Source: an uncultured Eubacteriales bacterium
GTDB taxonomy: Bacteria > Bacillota > Clostridia > Oscillospirales > CAG-272
DNA length: 30,650 nucleotides
Direction: 5' to 3'
Assembly (NCBI GenBank): GCA_934474225.1
Contig: CAKSLU010000018.1
Coordinates: 1-30,650 of the forward strand
Shown piece by piece: positions 23,656 through 30,577 of this stretch (its first letter is position 1; each line of letters opens with the position of its first letter). Made by a program: the position numbers and the translations under genes. The notes beneath the pieces are model-generated. The model made no database searches. It worked only from the letters and a program-made list of their open reading frames with translations, and was not told where the DNA came from.

Positions 23656-23682
23656 AAAAAAGCCGCGCTCGGCGGCTTTTTT
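23656..23682 (-). terminator. Intercistronic terminator hairpin
   Basis: A perfect 11-bp stem AAAAAAGCCGC / GCGGCTTTTTT with a 5-base loop lies between the small membrane protein gene and the ATPase gene, T-tailed on both strands. It should make the small protein more abundant than the ATPase, since I see no strong promoter downstream of it. Confidence 0.8.
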
Positions 23683-23712
23683 GGCTGACCGAGCTTCCTC
23701 AGTCTCTGCATT

Positions 23713-23997
23713 TTACTCGGCAGCAGTCTCGGCAGCGGCTTCCGCCTCGGCGTCCTCGATGACCTGTGCCTCCTCAGCGGCTGCGCGGTCCTCGTTGATC
23801 GCCTTTGCATCGGCGAGGATGTCCTCCGCGTTTTCCTTGACCGTCGTGTAGGTCTTCATCACGCTGTCCTTGGCGCGCAGTGCCGCTGCGGTCGTGTGCG
23901 TGTAGACCTTCTTTGCATCCTTGCTCGACAACAGCTTGACGCCCGCCGTACCGAACAGCACACCGGCTGCAAATACTGCAAGTTTTCCGAAACTCAT
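23713..23997 (-). CDS. Small membrane protein with Glu/Ala-rich tail, DUF6110-like
   Basis: A 94-residue protein. Residues 4-19 form one hydrophobic segment (KLAVFAAGVLFGTAGVKLL), followed by SSKDAKKVYTH, a helical region (LRAKDSVMKTYTTVKENAED) and a C-terminal tail made largely of Glu and Ala (about residues 68-94). From memory it matches the family annotated DUF6110, often found next to P-type ATPases with an SCA-type motif. By analogy with mycobacterial PacL proteins, which are small, anchored, Glu/Ala-rich partners of the ATPase CtpC, it may be a metal chaperone or scaffold; that is inference. ATG 23997 has GGAGGT 7 bases upstream. A promoter with a palindromic operator lies 78 bases upstream. 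Confidence 0.82.
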   Translation of the reverse strand: MSFGKLAVFAAGVLFGTAGVKLLSSKDAKKVYTHTTAAALRAKDSVMKTYTTVKENAEDILADAKAINEDRAAAEEAQVIEDAEAEAAAETAAE

Positions 23998-24074
23998 TGT
24001 CCATACCTCCGTATTCTGCGCCCGTGGGCGCGTTGTTTTTTCTCTCTGGACAGTCCGCAAACTGTTCTATGCTT

Positions 24075-24103
24075 ATATTAGCACAGGCTAACTCGAAATG
24101 CAA
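24075..24103 (-). promoter_or_regulatory. Promoter with TTAGC-N4-GCTAA operator for the metal module
   Basis: On the minus strand TTGCAT (24103-24098) and TAATAT (24080-24075) are 17 bases apart. Between them and touching the -10 box is the palindrome TTAGCCTGTGCTAA (24091-24078), with 5-bp half-sites. It resembles TTAGG/CCTAA-type operators of DtxR/IdeR/MntR regulators. A repressor here would block polymerase. The regulator gene is not in this window. Confidence 0.6.
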
Positions 24104-24240
24104 GCCCCAAGTTTGAAAAAAATTGCGTGCAATCGACACATTCTTTTATGCAAAAAGAGCAAATGCGCGGCGTTTCGACGCCGAAGAATGCATTCCCGAC
24201 AAAAACATGAAATCTGTCGGAATTTTCTTTGAAAATTCCA

Positions 24241-24269
24241 TTGACAAAGGCGCGTGGATATGCTATGAT
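24241..24269 (+). promoter_or_regulatory. Promoter of the marR-like / acyl-CoA synthetase operon
   Basis: A consensus TTGACA at 24241-24246 and TATGAT at 24264-24269 have 17-base spacing. An 8-bp palindrome GGAATTTT/AAAATTCC at 24219-24239 lies immediately upstream. The stretch 24104-24240 otherwise holds only a 5-bp hairpin near 24168-24183 and no gene. Confidence 0.88.
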
Positions 24270-24277
24270 AGTTGCGC

Positions 24278-24303
24278 TTAGAATTGTTCTGTTTAGAACT
24301 GTT
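24278..24303 (+). promoter_or_regulatory. Putative MarR-family operator
   Basis: TTAGAATTGTT and TTAGAACTGTT are repeated in tandem 15 bases apart, and AGAATTGTTCT is itself a small palindrome. The pair covers the expected transcription start of the operon, where an autoregulatory MarR protein would bind. Confidence 0.5.
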
Positions 24304-24323
24304 ATAAAAAAGGAGGCATGACG

Positions 24324-24830
24324 GTGGAAAAAGAGAATAAGCCGCGTTTCAAACCGTATGAGGTGTTCACCAAGCTGATGAGCCTCGGCAAGTCGATGCG
24401 CACGCACTGTCACCGCGCCATTGAGGCGGACGGTTTCACGCTCAATGAGACCGATGTGCTCCTTGCGCTGACGGCATCGCCCGAGAACAACACGGTGGGC
24501 GCCATCAGTGAGGCGTCCAATATTTCCAAGGGCAATATCAGCCAGGCTGTGGAATCCTTAAAGCAGAAAGGGTACCTTGTCACCGAGCAGAGCAGCGATG
24601 ACCGACGGTATGTCGCCGTGCGGCTGACCGAGGCGGCGGACCCCGTGATTGAAAAGCTGAAAGCGGCGGAGGATGAGTATTTCGCCGGTTTCATGGGTGC
24701 GCTGCCGAGCAGCGAAGAGGCATCGCTCGTCACCCGTATTTTCGACGCCGCGCAGAAGTTTTCGCCCGCAGCATTCCTCGGCAAGCTCTCGGGCAAAAGA
24801 GGCGGCAAGAACGCCGGCGACAAGGATTGA
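24324..24830 (+). CDS. MarR family transcriptional regulator
   Basis: A winged-helix regulator of about 168 residues. The DNA-binding part is about 38-100, with TVGAISEASNISKGNISQAV as the helix-turn-helix and SSDDRRYVAVRLTEAA as the wing, the standard MarR pattern with DxR. An ATG at 24318 is only one base after GGAGG, too close; GTG at 24324 has the ideal 7-base spacing, so it is taken as the start. The C-terminal tail is Lys/Gly-rich. It lies 16 bases before an acyl-CoA synthetase gene and behind a candidate autoregulatory operator, so it probably controls fatty-acid activation or responds to an acyl ligand; that link is inferred from context. Confidence 0.9.
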   Translation: MEKENKPRFKPYEVFTKLMSLGKSMRTHCHRAIEADGFTLNETDVLLALTASPENNTVGAISEASNISKGNISQAVESLKQKGYLVTEQSSDDRRYVAVRLTEAADPVIEKLKAAEDEYFAGFMGALPSSEEASLVTRIFDAAQKFSPAAFLGKLSGKRGGKNAGDKD

Positions 24831-24846
24831 GAGGAACATCGAAGCT

Positions 24847-26523
24847 ATGAAAAAAACCAAACGCATTTATACGCCGATTACGAATATCAAGCACCTGGTT
24901 TCCATCTTTGAGGGGCGCGGCGAACGCACGCTGTTCGACTATTTTGACGAGGGCGGCGCGGTGCGGAAAATCACCTACCGCGCGCTTGCCGGGCGTGTCC
25001 GTGCATTCGGCTCCGGGCTGTATCGCCTCGGCCGCGTCAAGGGCAAGCGCACCGCGATCATCGGCGAGACCTCGCCCACGTGGTACATCGCCTATCTTGC
25101 GTCCGTGATGTTCGGCGGCACGGCGATTCCGATGGACAAGGAGCTGGCGATATCCGAGATTGAGAATTTCCTCTGCCGTGCGGAGGCGGACAATGTGGTG
25201 TTCTCCCCGCTCTTCAATGAGAAGTTCCGCGAGGTGGCGGCGCGCCACCCCGAGATTGCGTTCATCCCGATGGCGGGCGCGGCGGACGCGCCTTACTATA
25301 AGTCGATGGAGGAGATTGAGGCGGTCGGCACGGCAAGGCCGCACGAGCCGTCGTCCCCGTCCGATATGGACCGGCTTGCCGTGATGCTGTTCACCTCGGG
25401 CACGACCGGCACCAGCAAGTGCGTCATGCTCTCCGAGAAGAACATCTGCGCCGCCATCAATTCGGCGTGCGAGACGGTCAACTTCTTCCCGCGCGATGTG
25501 CTGGTTTCGGTGCTGCCGATTCACCACACCTATGAGCTGTGCTGCTCCCTCGCCGCCGCCAACTACGGCTGCGAGATTGCCATCAACGACTCCCTGCGCC
25601 ACTGCATGCGCAATTTCCAGACCTTCCGTCCGACGGCGCTTGTGCTGGTGCCGCTGTTCCTGTCCACGATGGACAAGAAGATTTGGGACGAAATCCGCAA
25701 AAAGGGCGTGGAATCTGCGGTGCGCGGGCTGATGAAGCTGTCCGACGGCACGCGGAAGATCGGGCTTGACCCCCGCCGCGTGCTGTTCCGCGACATTCTC
25801 GCGGCGTTCGGCGGCCGCCTTGAGAAGATCATCTGCGGCGGCGCGCCGCTGGACGCGAAGATTGCCGCCGACTTCCGCTCGCTCGGCATTGATGTCTGGG
25901 AGGGCTACGGCATCACCGAGTGCTCGCCGCTGATCGCGGTGGATGTGTACTACCATTCCAAGCCCGGCTCTGTAGGCCCCGCCGTGCCGTCCTGCATGGT
26001 GCGCATCGAGGATGCCGTGACCGATGAGAACGGGCACGAGGTCGGCGAAATCTGCGTGAAGGGCAAGAATGTCATGCTCGGCTATTACAAGGATGCTGCT
26101 GCCACGGCAGCCGCCTTCACCGAGGACGGCTGGTTCCGCACGGGCGACCTCGGCTATCTCGACAGCGAGGGGTATATTTACATCACCGGCAGAAAGAAGT
26201 CGGTCATTGTCCTCGAGAACGGCAAAAATGTCTTCCCCGAGGAGATTGAGGAATACCTCGCGTCGGTGGATAAGATTGCCGAGTGCGTGGTTGTCGGCAG
26301 AAAGAGCGGCAGGGATACGGTGCTCACCGCCGTGGTCTTCCCCAACATGGAGAAGTTTGCGCCCGGTACGAGCAACGCCGAGATTCTTTCAGCCATCCGC
26401 GCGGATGTAAACAAGCTCAACCGCCGCCTCGTCGGCTACAAGCAGGTGCGGAATGTGGAGCTGCGCACCACCGCGTTTGAGAAAACAACTTCGATGAAGA
26501 TCAAGCGCCATCTGGTGAAATAA
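24847..26523 (+). CDS. AMP-forming acyl-CoA synthetase (long-chain fatty acid ligase family)
   Basis: A 558-residue adenylate-forming enzyme. The phosphate-binding loop is TSGTTGTSK (183-191), followed by LPIHHTYELCC, GGAPLDAKIA, the adenine/substrate motif GYGITECSPLIAV, and WFRTGDLGYLDSEGYIYITGRKKSVIV with the hinge region. ENGKNVFPEEIEEYL is typical of FadD-like ligases. Near the C-terminus KTTSMKIKRHL supplies the catalytic Lys region, with Met where Gly is common. It should activate a carboxylic acid, likely a fatty acid, to acyl-AMP and then acyl-CoA. ATG 24847 follows GAGAGG at a longish 12 bases. It is cotranscribed with the MarR gene. Confidence 0.9.
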   Translation: MKKTKRIYTPITNIKHLVSIFEGRGERTLFDYFDEGGAVRKITYRALAGRVRAFGSGLYRLGRVKGKRTAIIGETSPTWYIAYLASVMFGGTAIPMDKELAISEIENFLCRAEADNVVFSPLFNEKFREVAARHPEIAFIPMAGAADAPYYKSMEEIEAVGTARPHEPSSPSDMDRLAVMLFTSGTTGTSKCVMLSEKNICAAINSACETVNFFPRDVLVSVLPIHHTYELCCSLAAANYGCEIAINDSLRHCMRNFQTFRPTALVLVPLFLSTMDKKIWDEIRKKGVESAVRGLMKLSDGTRKIGLDPRRVLFRDILAAFGGRLEKIICGGAPLDAKIAADFRSLGIDVWEGYGITECSPLIAVDVYYHSKPGSVGPAVPSCMVRIEDAVTDENGHEVGEICVKGKNVMLGYYKDAAATAAAFTEDGWFRTGDLGYLDSEGYIYITGRKKSVIVLENGKNVFPEEIEEYLASVDKIAECVVVGRKSGRDTVLTAVVFPNMEKFAPGTSNAEILSAIRADVNKLNRRLVGYKQVRNVELRTTAFEKTTSMKIKRHLVK

Positions 26524-26531
26524 TGGAAAAT

Positions 26532-26577
26532 GAAAAAGGAAACGAACGGAACGGGCAAGTCCTATAAGGAAGTATTT
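26532..26577. repeat. Left imperfect inverted repeat flanking the AT-rich insert
   Basis: This segment and 27871-27917 are imperfect reverse complements. A 14-base core ATAAGGAAGTATTT is exact (26564-26577 against 27874-27887), and AAAAAGG-AACGAAC is shared at the outer ends, with indels between. The pair encloses the low-GC kinase-fold gene and the upstream terminator. Confidence 0.6.
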
Positions 26578-26585
26578 CTTATGTG

Positions 26586-26627
26586 AAAAACGGTGCGACC
26601 TCAAAAAAAGAGGCTGCACCGTTTTTT
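26586..26627 (+). terminator. Terminator of the acyl-CoA synthetase operon
   Basis: AAAACGGTGC pairs with GCACCGTTTT and, after a small bulge, CCTC with GAGG around an A7 loop; a T run follows. It lies about 60 bases after the stop codon. Confidence 0.88.
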
Positions 26628-26681
26628 GCTACATATTGAATTTTTACAAATTGGGATTTTGCTATTAAAATCCGATGCTCG

Positions 26682-27722
26682 CTACACCTGTTCAGCACCC
26701 ATATACGCCGCAAAATCAATCTCTTTCATCTGCAGTTTCTCTGTCTTATCCAGACAATTCTGAATGGCATTTTCAACAGTTCCTGCCTCTTTTAATGTTT
26801 CTATTTCAGTATACCAAAGAGGTTTAAGACAGCGATGTAATAAAGGTGCAGCTTGTTTCTCCAAATCCGAAAAGCAATATATTCGACTAACTTTCTTTAA
26901 TGTTTCAAGCAAATATTTTTCGTCATATTGCCAATGAATTTCCCTAAATAAATAATTCAAAAACACATCTTGTCCGCATAGATTGAAATCAAATACACCG
27001 ACAAATTCTCCGTTATCATCTATCAAAAGATTTGTCGGATTCAAATCTGCTTGAAATACAGAGGTCGGTAGTCCATAATAAATCTTTTCTAACTCATTAC
27101 GGTTGTTTATCCACCTCCGCCAAATTTTCTGTATCTGTGGCTGAAATTTTTCAGGTAAGCTATCTGCATATTTTTTCCAATTCATTGCATTTGCCAAAAC
27201 CTCATCCGTTTCATCACTTGGACAGAAAGTTTCAAAAAGACAATATGCTGACGGATAAGCACAAAAATCAAAGCGCTTAGCCGCTACTTTTGCTGTCATA
27301 ATCCAAGCCGCATCTGCCCATTTAATATCAAAAGGTGTTTTTCCCTTAGCATCTTCCTTGAAGCGTTCTTCGGCAACAGTATATTTACAGAACTCTTCCG
27401 CATAAACCACACAGTTATGCCCTTTATATGTAACTCTCGGGAAATCTCCCTGTTTCGAAGAAAAAATTGTAGGACAATAGTATCCTAATTTTTGATACTC
27501 TTCCGCACAGCGTTTCCAAGTTTCAATTTTTTCCGGAAATGTAAAATCATTATCCGAAAGCTTAATGACATACTTTTTTCCCGAACTCCATTCCGCTATA
27601 ACAGTTTCTCTGAAATCCGTATCACTGCGACTTGTGTTTTTGATTTCATACAGACACGGTAATTCATCAAAAAACAGCTGAAATACATTGATAAGTTCTT
27701 TATTTTCTAAATCCATATTCAT
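26682..27722 (-). CDS. Putative phosphotransferase of the aminoglycoside/choline kinase fold, likely imported
   Basis: A 346-residue protein of conspicuously low GC in a GC-rich neighbourhood. The kinase-like core has a possible ATP-Lys in KYVIKLSD, the catalytic loop QADLNPTNLL (D226, N231) and the metal-binding VFDFNLCG (D245). In most APH-like enzymes the loop reads HGDxxxxN; Gln replaces the His here. The family phosphorylates small hydroxylated molecules (choline, sugars, antibiotics), and the substrate is not predictable. Of several in-frame ATGs, 27722 is preferred because GAGGTG lies 7 bases upstream; 27755 lacks a ribosome binding site. It has its own good promoter at 27782-27810 and is enclosed by inverted repeats, which suggests horizontal acquisition. 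Confidence 0.78.
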   Translation of the reverse strand: MNMDLENKELINVFQLFFDELPCLYEIKNTSRSDTDFRETVIAEWSSGKKYVIKLSDNDFTFPEKIETWKRCAEEYQKLGYYCPTIFSSKQGDFPRVTYKGHNCVVYAEEFCKYTVAEERFKEDAKGKTPFDIKWADAAWIMTAKVAAKRFDFCAYPSAYCLFETFCPSDETDEVLANAMNWKKYADSLPEKFQPQIQKIWRRWINNRNELEKIYYGLPTSVFQADLNPTNLLIDDNGEFVGVFDFNLCGQDVFLNYLFREIHWQYDEKYLLETLKKVSRIYCFSDLEKQAAPLLHRCLKPLWYTEIETLKEAGTVENAIQNCLDKTEKLQMKEIDFAAYMGAEQV

Positions 27723-27781
27723 CAATGACACCTCTTCAACTTCAAAGCTATTCATTTCAAAATATACAACTATTTAAAATA

Positions 27782-27810
27782 ATTATATCAATAAACTTTG
27801 GATTTTTCAA
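27782..27810 (-). promoter_or_regulatory. Promoter of the AT-rich phosphotransferase gene
   Basis: TTGAAA (27810-27805) and a perfect TATAAT (27787-27782) are 17 bases apart on the minus strand, 60 bases before the chosen start. Confidence 0.82.
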
Positions 27811-27870
27811 ATTTATTCCTAATAATGATTGCCTTTGCAATGCCCGATAATTCAGTACATTTAATGTTTT

Positions 27871-27917
27871 CCAAAATACTTCCTTATCAGGCGTTAGCAA
27901 AAGTTCGTTCCCTTTTT
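27871..27917. repeat. Right imperfect inverted repeat flanking the AT-rich insert
   Basis: This is the partner of 26532-26577, with an exact 14-base core at 27874-27887 in reverse orientation and the GTTCGTTCCCTTTTT outer part at 27903-27917. It marks the point where base composition returns from AT-rich to GC-rich. Confidence 0.6.
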
Positions 27918-27930
27918 GTGTTGGGTGAGC

Positions 27931-28052
27931 TTTCGGCTCCCCTGTGTAAGGGGAGCCGGCGCGTGAGCGCCTGAGGGGTTGTTCCTTTACTTTGTAACAA
28001 TCCCTCCGTCATGCTCCGCATGCCACCTCCCTTTACCGGGGGGAGGCGAAGA
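27931..28052. repeat. Imperfect ~120-bp palindromic element
   Basis: The left arm 27931-27984 and right arm 27996-28052 are imperfect reverse complements around TCCTTTACTTT. Each arm contains its own hairpin (GGCTCCCC/GGGGAGCC at 27935-27957; CCTCCC/GGGAGG near 28026-28046), and the inner ends are AGGGGTTGTT and AACAATCCCT. There is no coding frame. The structure is that of a dispersed non-autonomous palindromic repeat; it lies directly beside the inverted repeat of the AT-rich insert. Confidence 0.72.
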
Positions 28053-28107
28053 TAGAGCGCGCAAGGAATGCGGCGTCTGGGACGGTCCGCGCCCTTTTCT
28101 GTGTTTT

Positions 28108-30459
28108 TCACTCCGCATAATCGAGCGCGTTGCCGTCGGCGGGGACAAACGCGATCCACGCGATGTCGATGCCGTCGCCGATATTGGCCTGCAAGCCGTC
28201 GTAGGGGTCGATGCGCAGGGTCTTCAGCCTGCCGGAAAAACCGTCCGCCGCCGAGAAATCCACAAGCGCGACATGCCAGTCCGCATCGGTTTTGAGCGTG
28301 CCCATTGTCAGATGCGCCGCCGTGTAGGCAAACGGTTCGTCTTCGCCCGCACAGTAGTACAGCCCGAGCCTGCCGCTCTCCCCGTGGTTGCGGTAGCAGA
28401 TCAGCATCTGCTTGTTTTCGTCTGCGTCGGTCTCGCCGAGCACCAGCGAAACATAGGGGTCGTAATTGTCGGTGATGCGCAGGGCGGCATAGCCCTCCTC
28501 CGCCGTGACGGCAAGGCCGTTTGCGCCGTCAAATACCGTCCCGACAAGCGTCTTGTCCGCAAAGTCGAAGAAGGTCTGCGGCGCGTTTTCGCGCACAGGC
28601 GGCTTTGCATCGACGACCGAGGCGGGCGCACCGTCCGCAAGCGGGGGCTTTTCGCCGCTTGCAAAAGTGACATCCAGCCACGTGTTCGCGTCATAGAGGT
28701 CGGCGGCGTCGATGCTGTCGCGCGTCAGCGCATCGGCGTCGCCGTCGGCGTTGTAAAGGACATAGTTGACCTTCAGACTGCCGCGGTTTTCAAGCCCGAT
28801 GGACGCAAGGTCCACGGCGATTTCGGTGACGATGCCCTCCGTGAGGACAGTGGACGCCGCCGTGAATTTACCCTCCGCCGCCGCAAAGGCCGCGCCGATG
28901 CCGGACTCCATCGTGACCTCACCCGCCGCGTCCACGACAAGACGGTAGGCCTTGCCCGCCGTGTCCGCGAGATAAACGGCGGTGCGGTCGCCGGCGGTCA
29001 GGCTGTCGTCCCGCCGCTCGACGAGGATGTACAGCACCCCGTTCGCCATGGCGTAGCGGACGGTTGCCTGTGCCTGCGCGGCGCTGCCGATGAAGTGCGC
29101 GTCGGTGACGCCCGCCCAGTCGTCGCTGTTTTTGCCGTCTACAGAGACGGCGCGGTCGAAGGCGGGAATGGCGTGATTGAGATAGAAGTTTTCAAGCAGG
29201 ATCGCGTTGCCGTTTTGCTCGGAGATGGCGGGGTAGACCGCGGTCAGGCGGTTTGCGCCCGTGACCTCTACAGAGCCCCAGTAGCCCGCCTTGGAGAAGG
29301 CCTGCAGCGGCGCGCCGATGTTGCGTGCGCTGCCGTCCGCGACGCGCAGGCAGTAATCGTTGTTTTCGCCGTAGCCGATGACCACCTCGCCGCTCGGCAT
29401 CTTGCGGATGTAGGGCGCTGCGCCTTGGAAAAGGTTGCTCTGTCGGTCGGCCGGGCCGGTCTTGTCATAGTCCGGCGAATCCGACCACGCCGCATCCGAA
29501 TAGATGATTGAGATATGGAAGTCCTTGTTTGCATCCTTGGACTCGCAGACGGCGGCAAGCGTGCCGTCGTACAGCTCGGTGACAACGCTCATCTGGTCGG
29601 TGAAGCTGGGCGAGCCCTCCACCTCGAGGACATACTGCTGGAAAGCAATCTTCGCCTGCCACGGCGCTTCGGTCACGTTCGGCGTCCAGGTGTAGCCGCC
29701 GTCGGCCGAGGAGATCATCGCCGTGCCGGTCGAGTTGCGATTCTCCTTCAGCCCCCAGCGCGCGATGCCGGGCGACACCTGCGAGAAGAAAATCTGAATC
29801 TCGCCGCTTGACAGCTCAATGATGGAGGGCTCCCAGTTGACGCCCTTGTAGATCGAGGTCTCGGCGCTCCAGGTTCTGCCGCCGTCGGTCGAGCGGCGCA
29901 GATAGATGCCCGCAAGCTCGGGGTGGTCGCGGTAGACCTCCTTGTTGCGGTAGGATGTGACGGTGAGAATGTCGCCGTTTCGCAGCACGACGGCGTCGCA
30001 GTTGACAAAGTAGGTCACGCCCGCGCCGTTTGGCAGGCTCTCGTTCTGATAGCGGTAGTGCTCCGCGTTGTAGAGCACCTCGGGCGCTTCCCAGTGCACG
30101 AGGTCTTTGCTGTGCGCATAGTAGATATGCGGACCGTAGGTCGCGTACTGGAAGAAGAGGATGTAGCTGCCGTCCGCCTTTTTCTTAAGGCGGGGGTACT
30201 GCGCTTTATTATAGCGCGGCTCGCCGGTGGTCGCCTCCGACAGCTCAATGTAGCTGCGCGCGTCGCCCTCGAGATAGGCGGGGGTCGTCGCCTCGGCATA
30301 GGCGTTTTCGGCGACGGCGTTCAGCTCGTCGACCGGGGTCAGCACGGCGCTGCCGCTTGACGGCACGGTGTCGCCAACCGGCGGCATGGTTTTGCCGCAG
30401 GAAACGAGCGCGAGCGCAAGCGCCGCCGCGGCGAGCAGGGAAAGGGCGGTTCTTTTCAT
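28108..30459 (-). CDS. Lipoprotein with sialidase-type propeller and CBM9-like region
   Basis: A 783-residue exported protein. A type II signal peptide ends in the lipobox LVSC with C21 as the lipidated Cys. Residues about 80-425 look like a six-bladed sialidase/neuraminidase-superfamily propeller: LKKKADGSYILFFQ, then two Asp boxes, STDGGRTWS (190-198) and SADGGYTWT (251-259). Lack of an obvious sialidase Arg triad suggests another activity, for example the GH93 exo-arabinanase type; this is a guess. Residues about 433-600 (DGKNSDDWAGVTDAHFIG onward) resemble a CBM9-like sugar-binding domain, and about 610-783 may be a further beta-sandwich. ATG 30459 follows GGAGG. It has its own promoter, and no partner gene is seen downstream. 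Confidence 0.8.
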   Translation of the reverse strand: MKRTALSLLAAAALALALVSCGKTMPPVGDTVPSSGSAVLTPVDELNAVAENAYAEATTPAYLEGDARSYIELSEATTGEPRYNKAQYPRLKKKADGSYILFFQYATYGPHIYYAHSKDLVHWEAPEVLYNAEHYRYQNESLPNGAGVTYFVNCDAVVLRNGDILTVTSYRNKEVYRDHPELAGIYLRRSTDGGRTWSAETSIYKGVNWEPSIIELSSGEIQIFFSQVSPGIARWGLKENRNSTGTAMISSADGGYTWTPNVTEAPWQAKIAFQQYVLEVEGSPSFTDQMSVVTELYDGTLAAVCESKDANKDFHISIIYSDAAWSDSPDYDKTGPADRQSNLFQGAAPYIRKMPSGEVVIGYGENNDYCLRVADGSARNIGAPLQAFSKAGYWGSVEVTGANRLTAVYPAISEQNGNAILLENFYLNHAIPAFDRAVSVDGKNSDDWAGVTDAHFIGSAAQAQATVRYAMANGVLYILVERRDDSLTAGDRTAVYLADTAGKAYRLVVDAAGEVTMESGIGAAFAAAEGKFTAASTVLTEGIVTEIAVDLASIGLENRGSLKVNYVLYNADGDADALTRDSIDAADLYDANTWLDVTFASGEKPPLADGAPASVVDAKPPVRENAPQTFFDFADKTLVGTVFDGANGLAVTAEEGYAALRITDNYDPYVSLVLGETDADENKQMLICYRNHGESGRLGLYYCAGEDEPFAYTAAHLTMGTLKTDADWHVALVDFSAADGFSGRLKTLRIDPYDGLQANIGDGIDIAWIAFVPADGNALDYAE

Positions 30460-30499
30460 GAAAGTCCTCCGTTTTTTCGCGGGAATATTGTCTGTCTCC

Positions 30500-30528
30500 A
30501 TTATGCAGGAAGAAAAGCAGTTTTGCAA
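30500..30528 (-). promoter_or_regulatory. Promoter of the sialidase-fold lipoprotein gene
   Basis: TTGCAA (30528-30523) and CATAAT (30505-30500) are 17 bases apart on the minus strand, 41 bases before the start codon and just after the rpsR terminator. Confidence 0.7.
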
Positions 30529-30531
30529 CAC

Positions 30532-30562
30532 AAAAAACCGCACCCAAATCGGGTGCGGTTTT
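30532..30562 (-). terminator. Terminator after rpsR
   Basis: On the minus strand CCGCACCC pairs with GGGTGCGG, extended by A/T pairs, and ends in TTTTTT. It lies 15 bases after the rpsR stop codon. Confidence 0.92.
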
Positions 30563-30577
30563 GCGTTTTGCGGAAAA

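Noticed and set aside
27871..27917. Integron attC site at the right end of the AT-rich insert
   Set aside because: GTTAGC is present, but the core does not fit GTTRRRY/RYYYAAC and there is no integrase.
27756..27918. A short open stretch on the minus strand upstream of the phosphotransferase
   Set aside because: The frame is open for about 50 codons but has no ATG with a ribosome binding site and overlaps the promoter and inverted repeat; chance in AT-rich DNA is as likely.
27979..29511. A 510-residue plus-strand frame opposite the lipoprotein
   Set aside because: It starts inside the palindromic repeat and has no motif; the minus-strand lipoprotein has a signal peptide, RBS and promoter.
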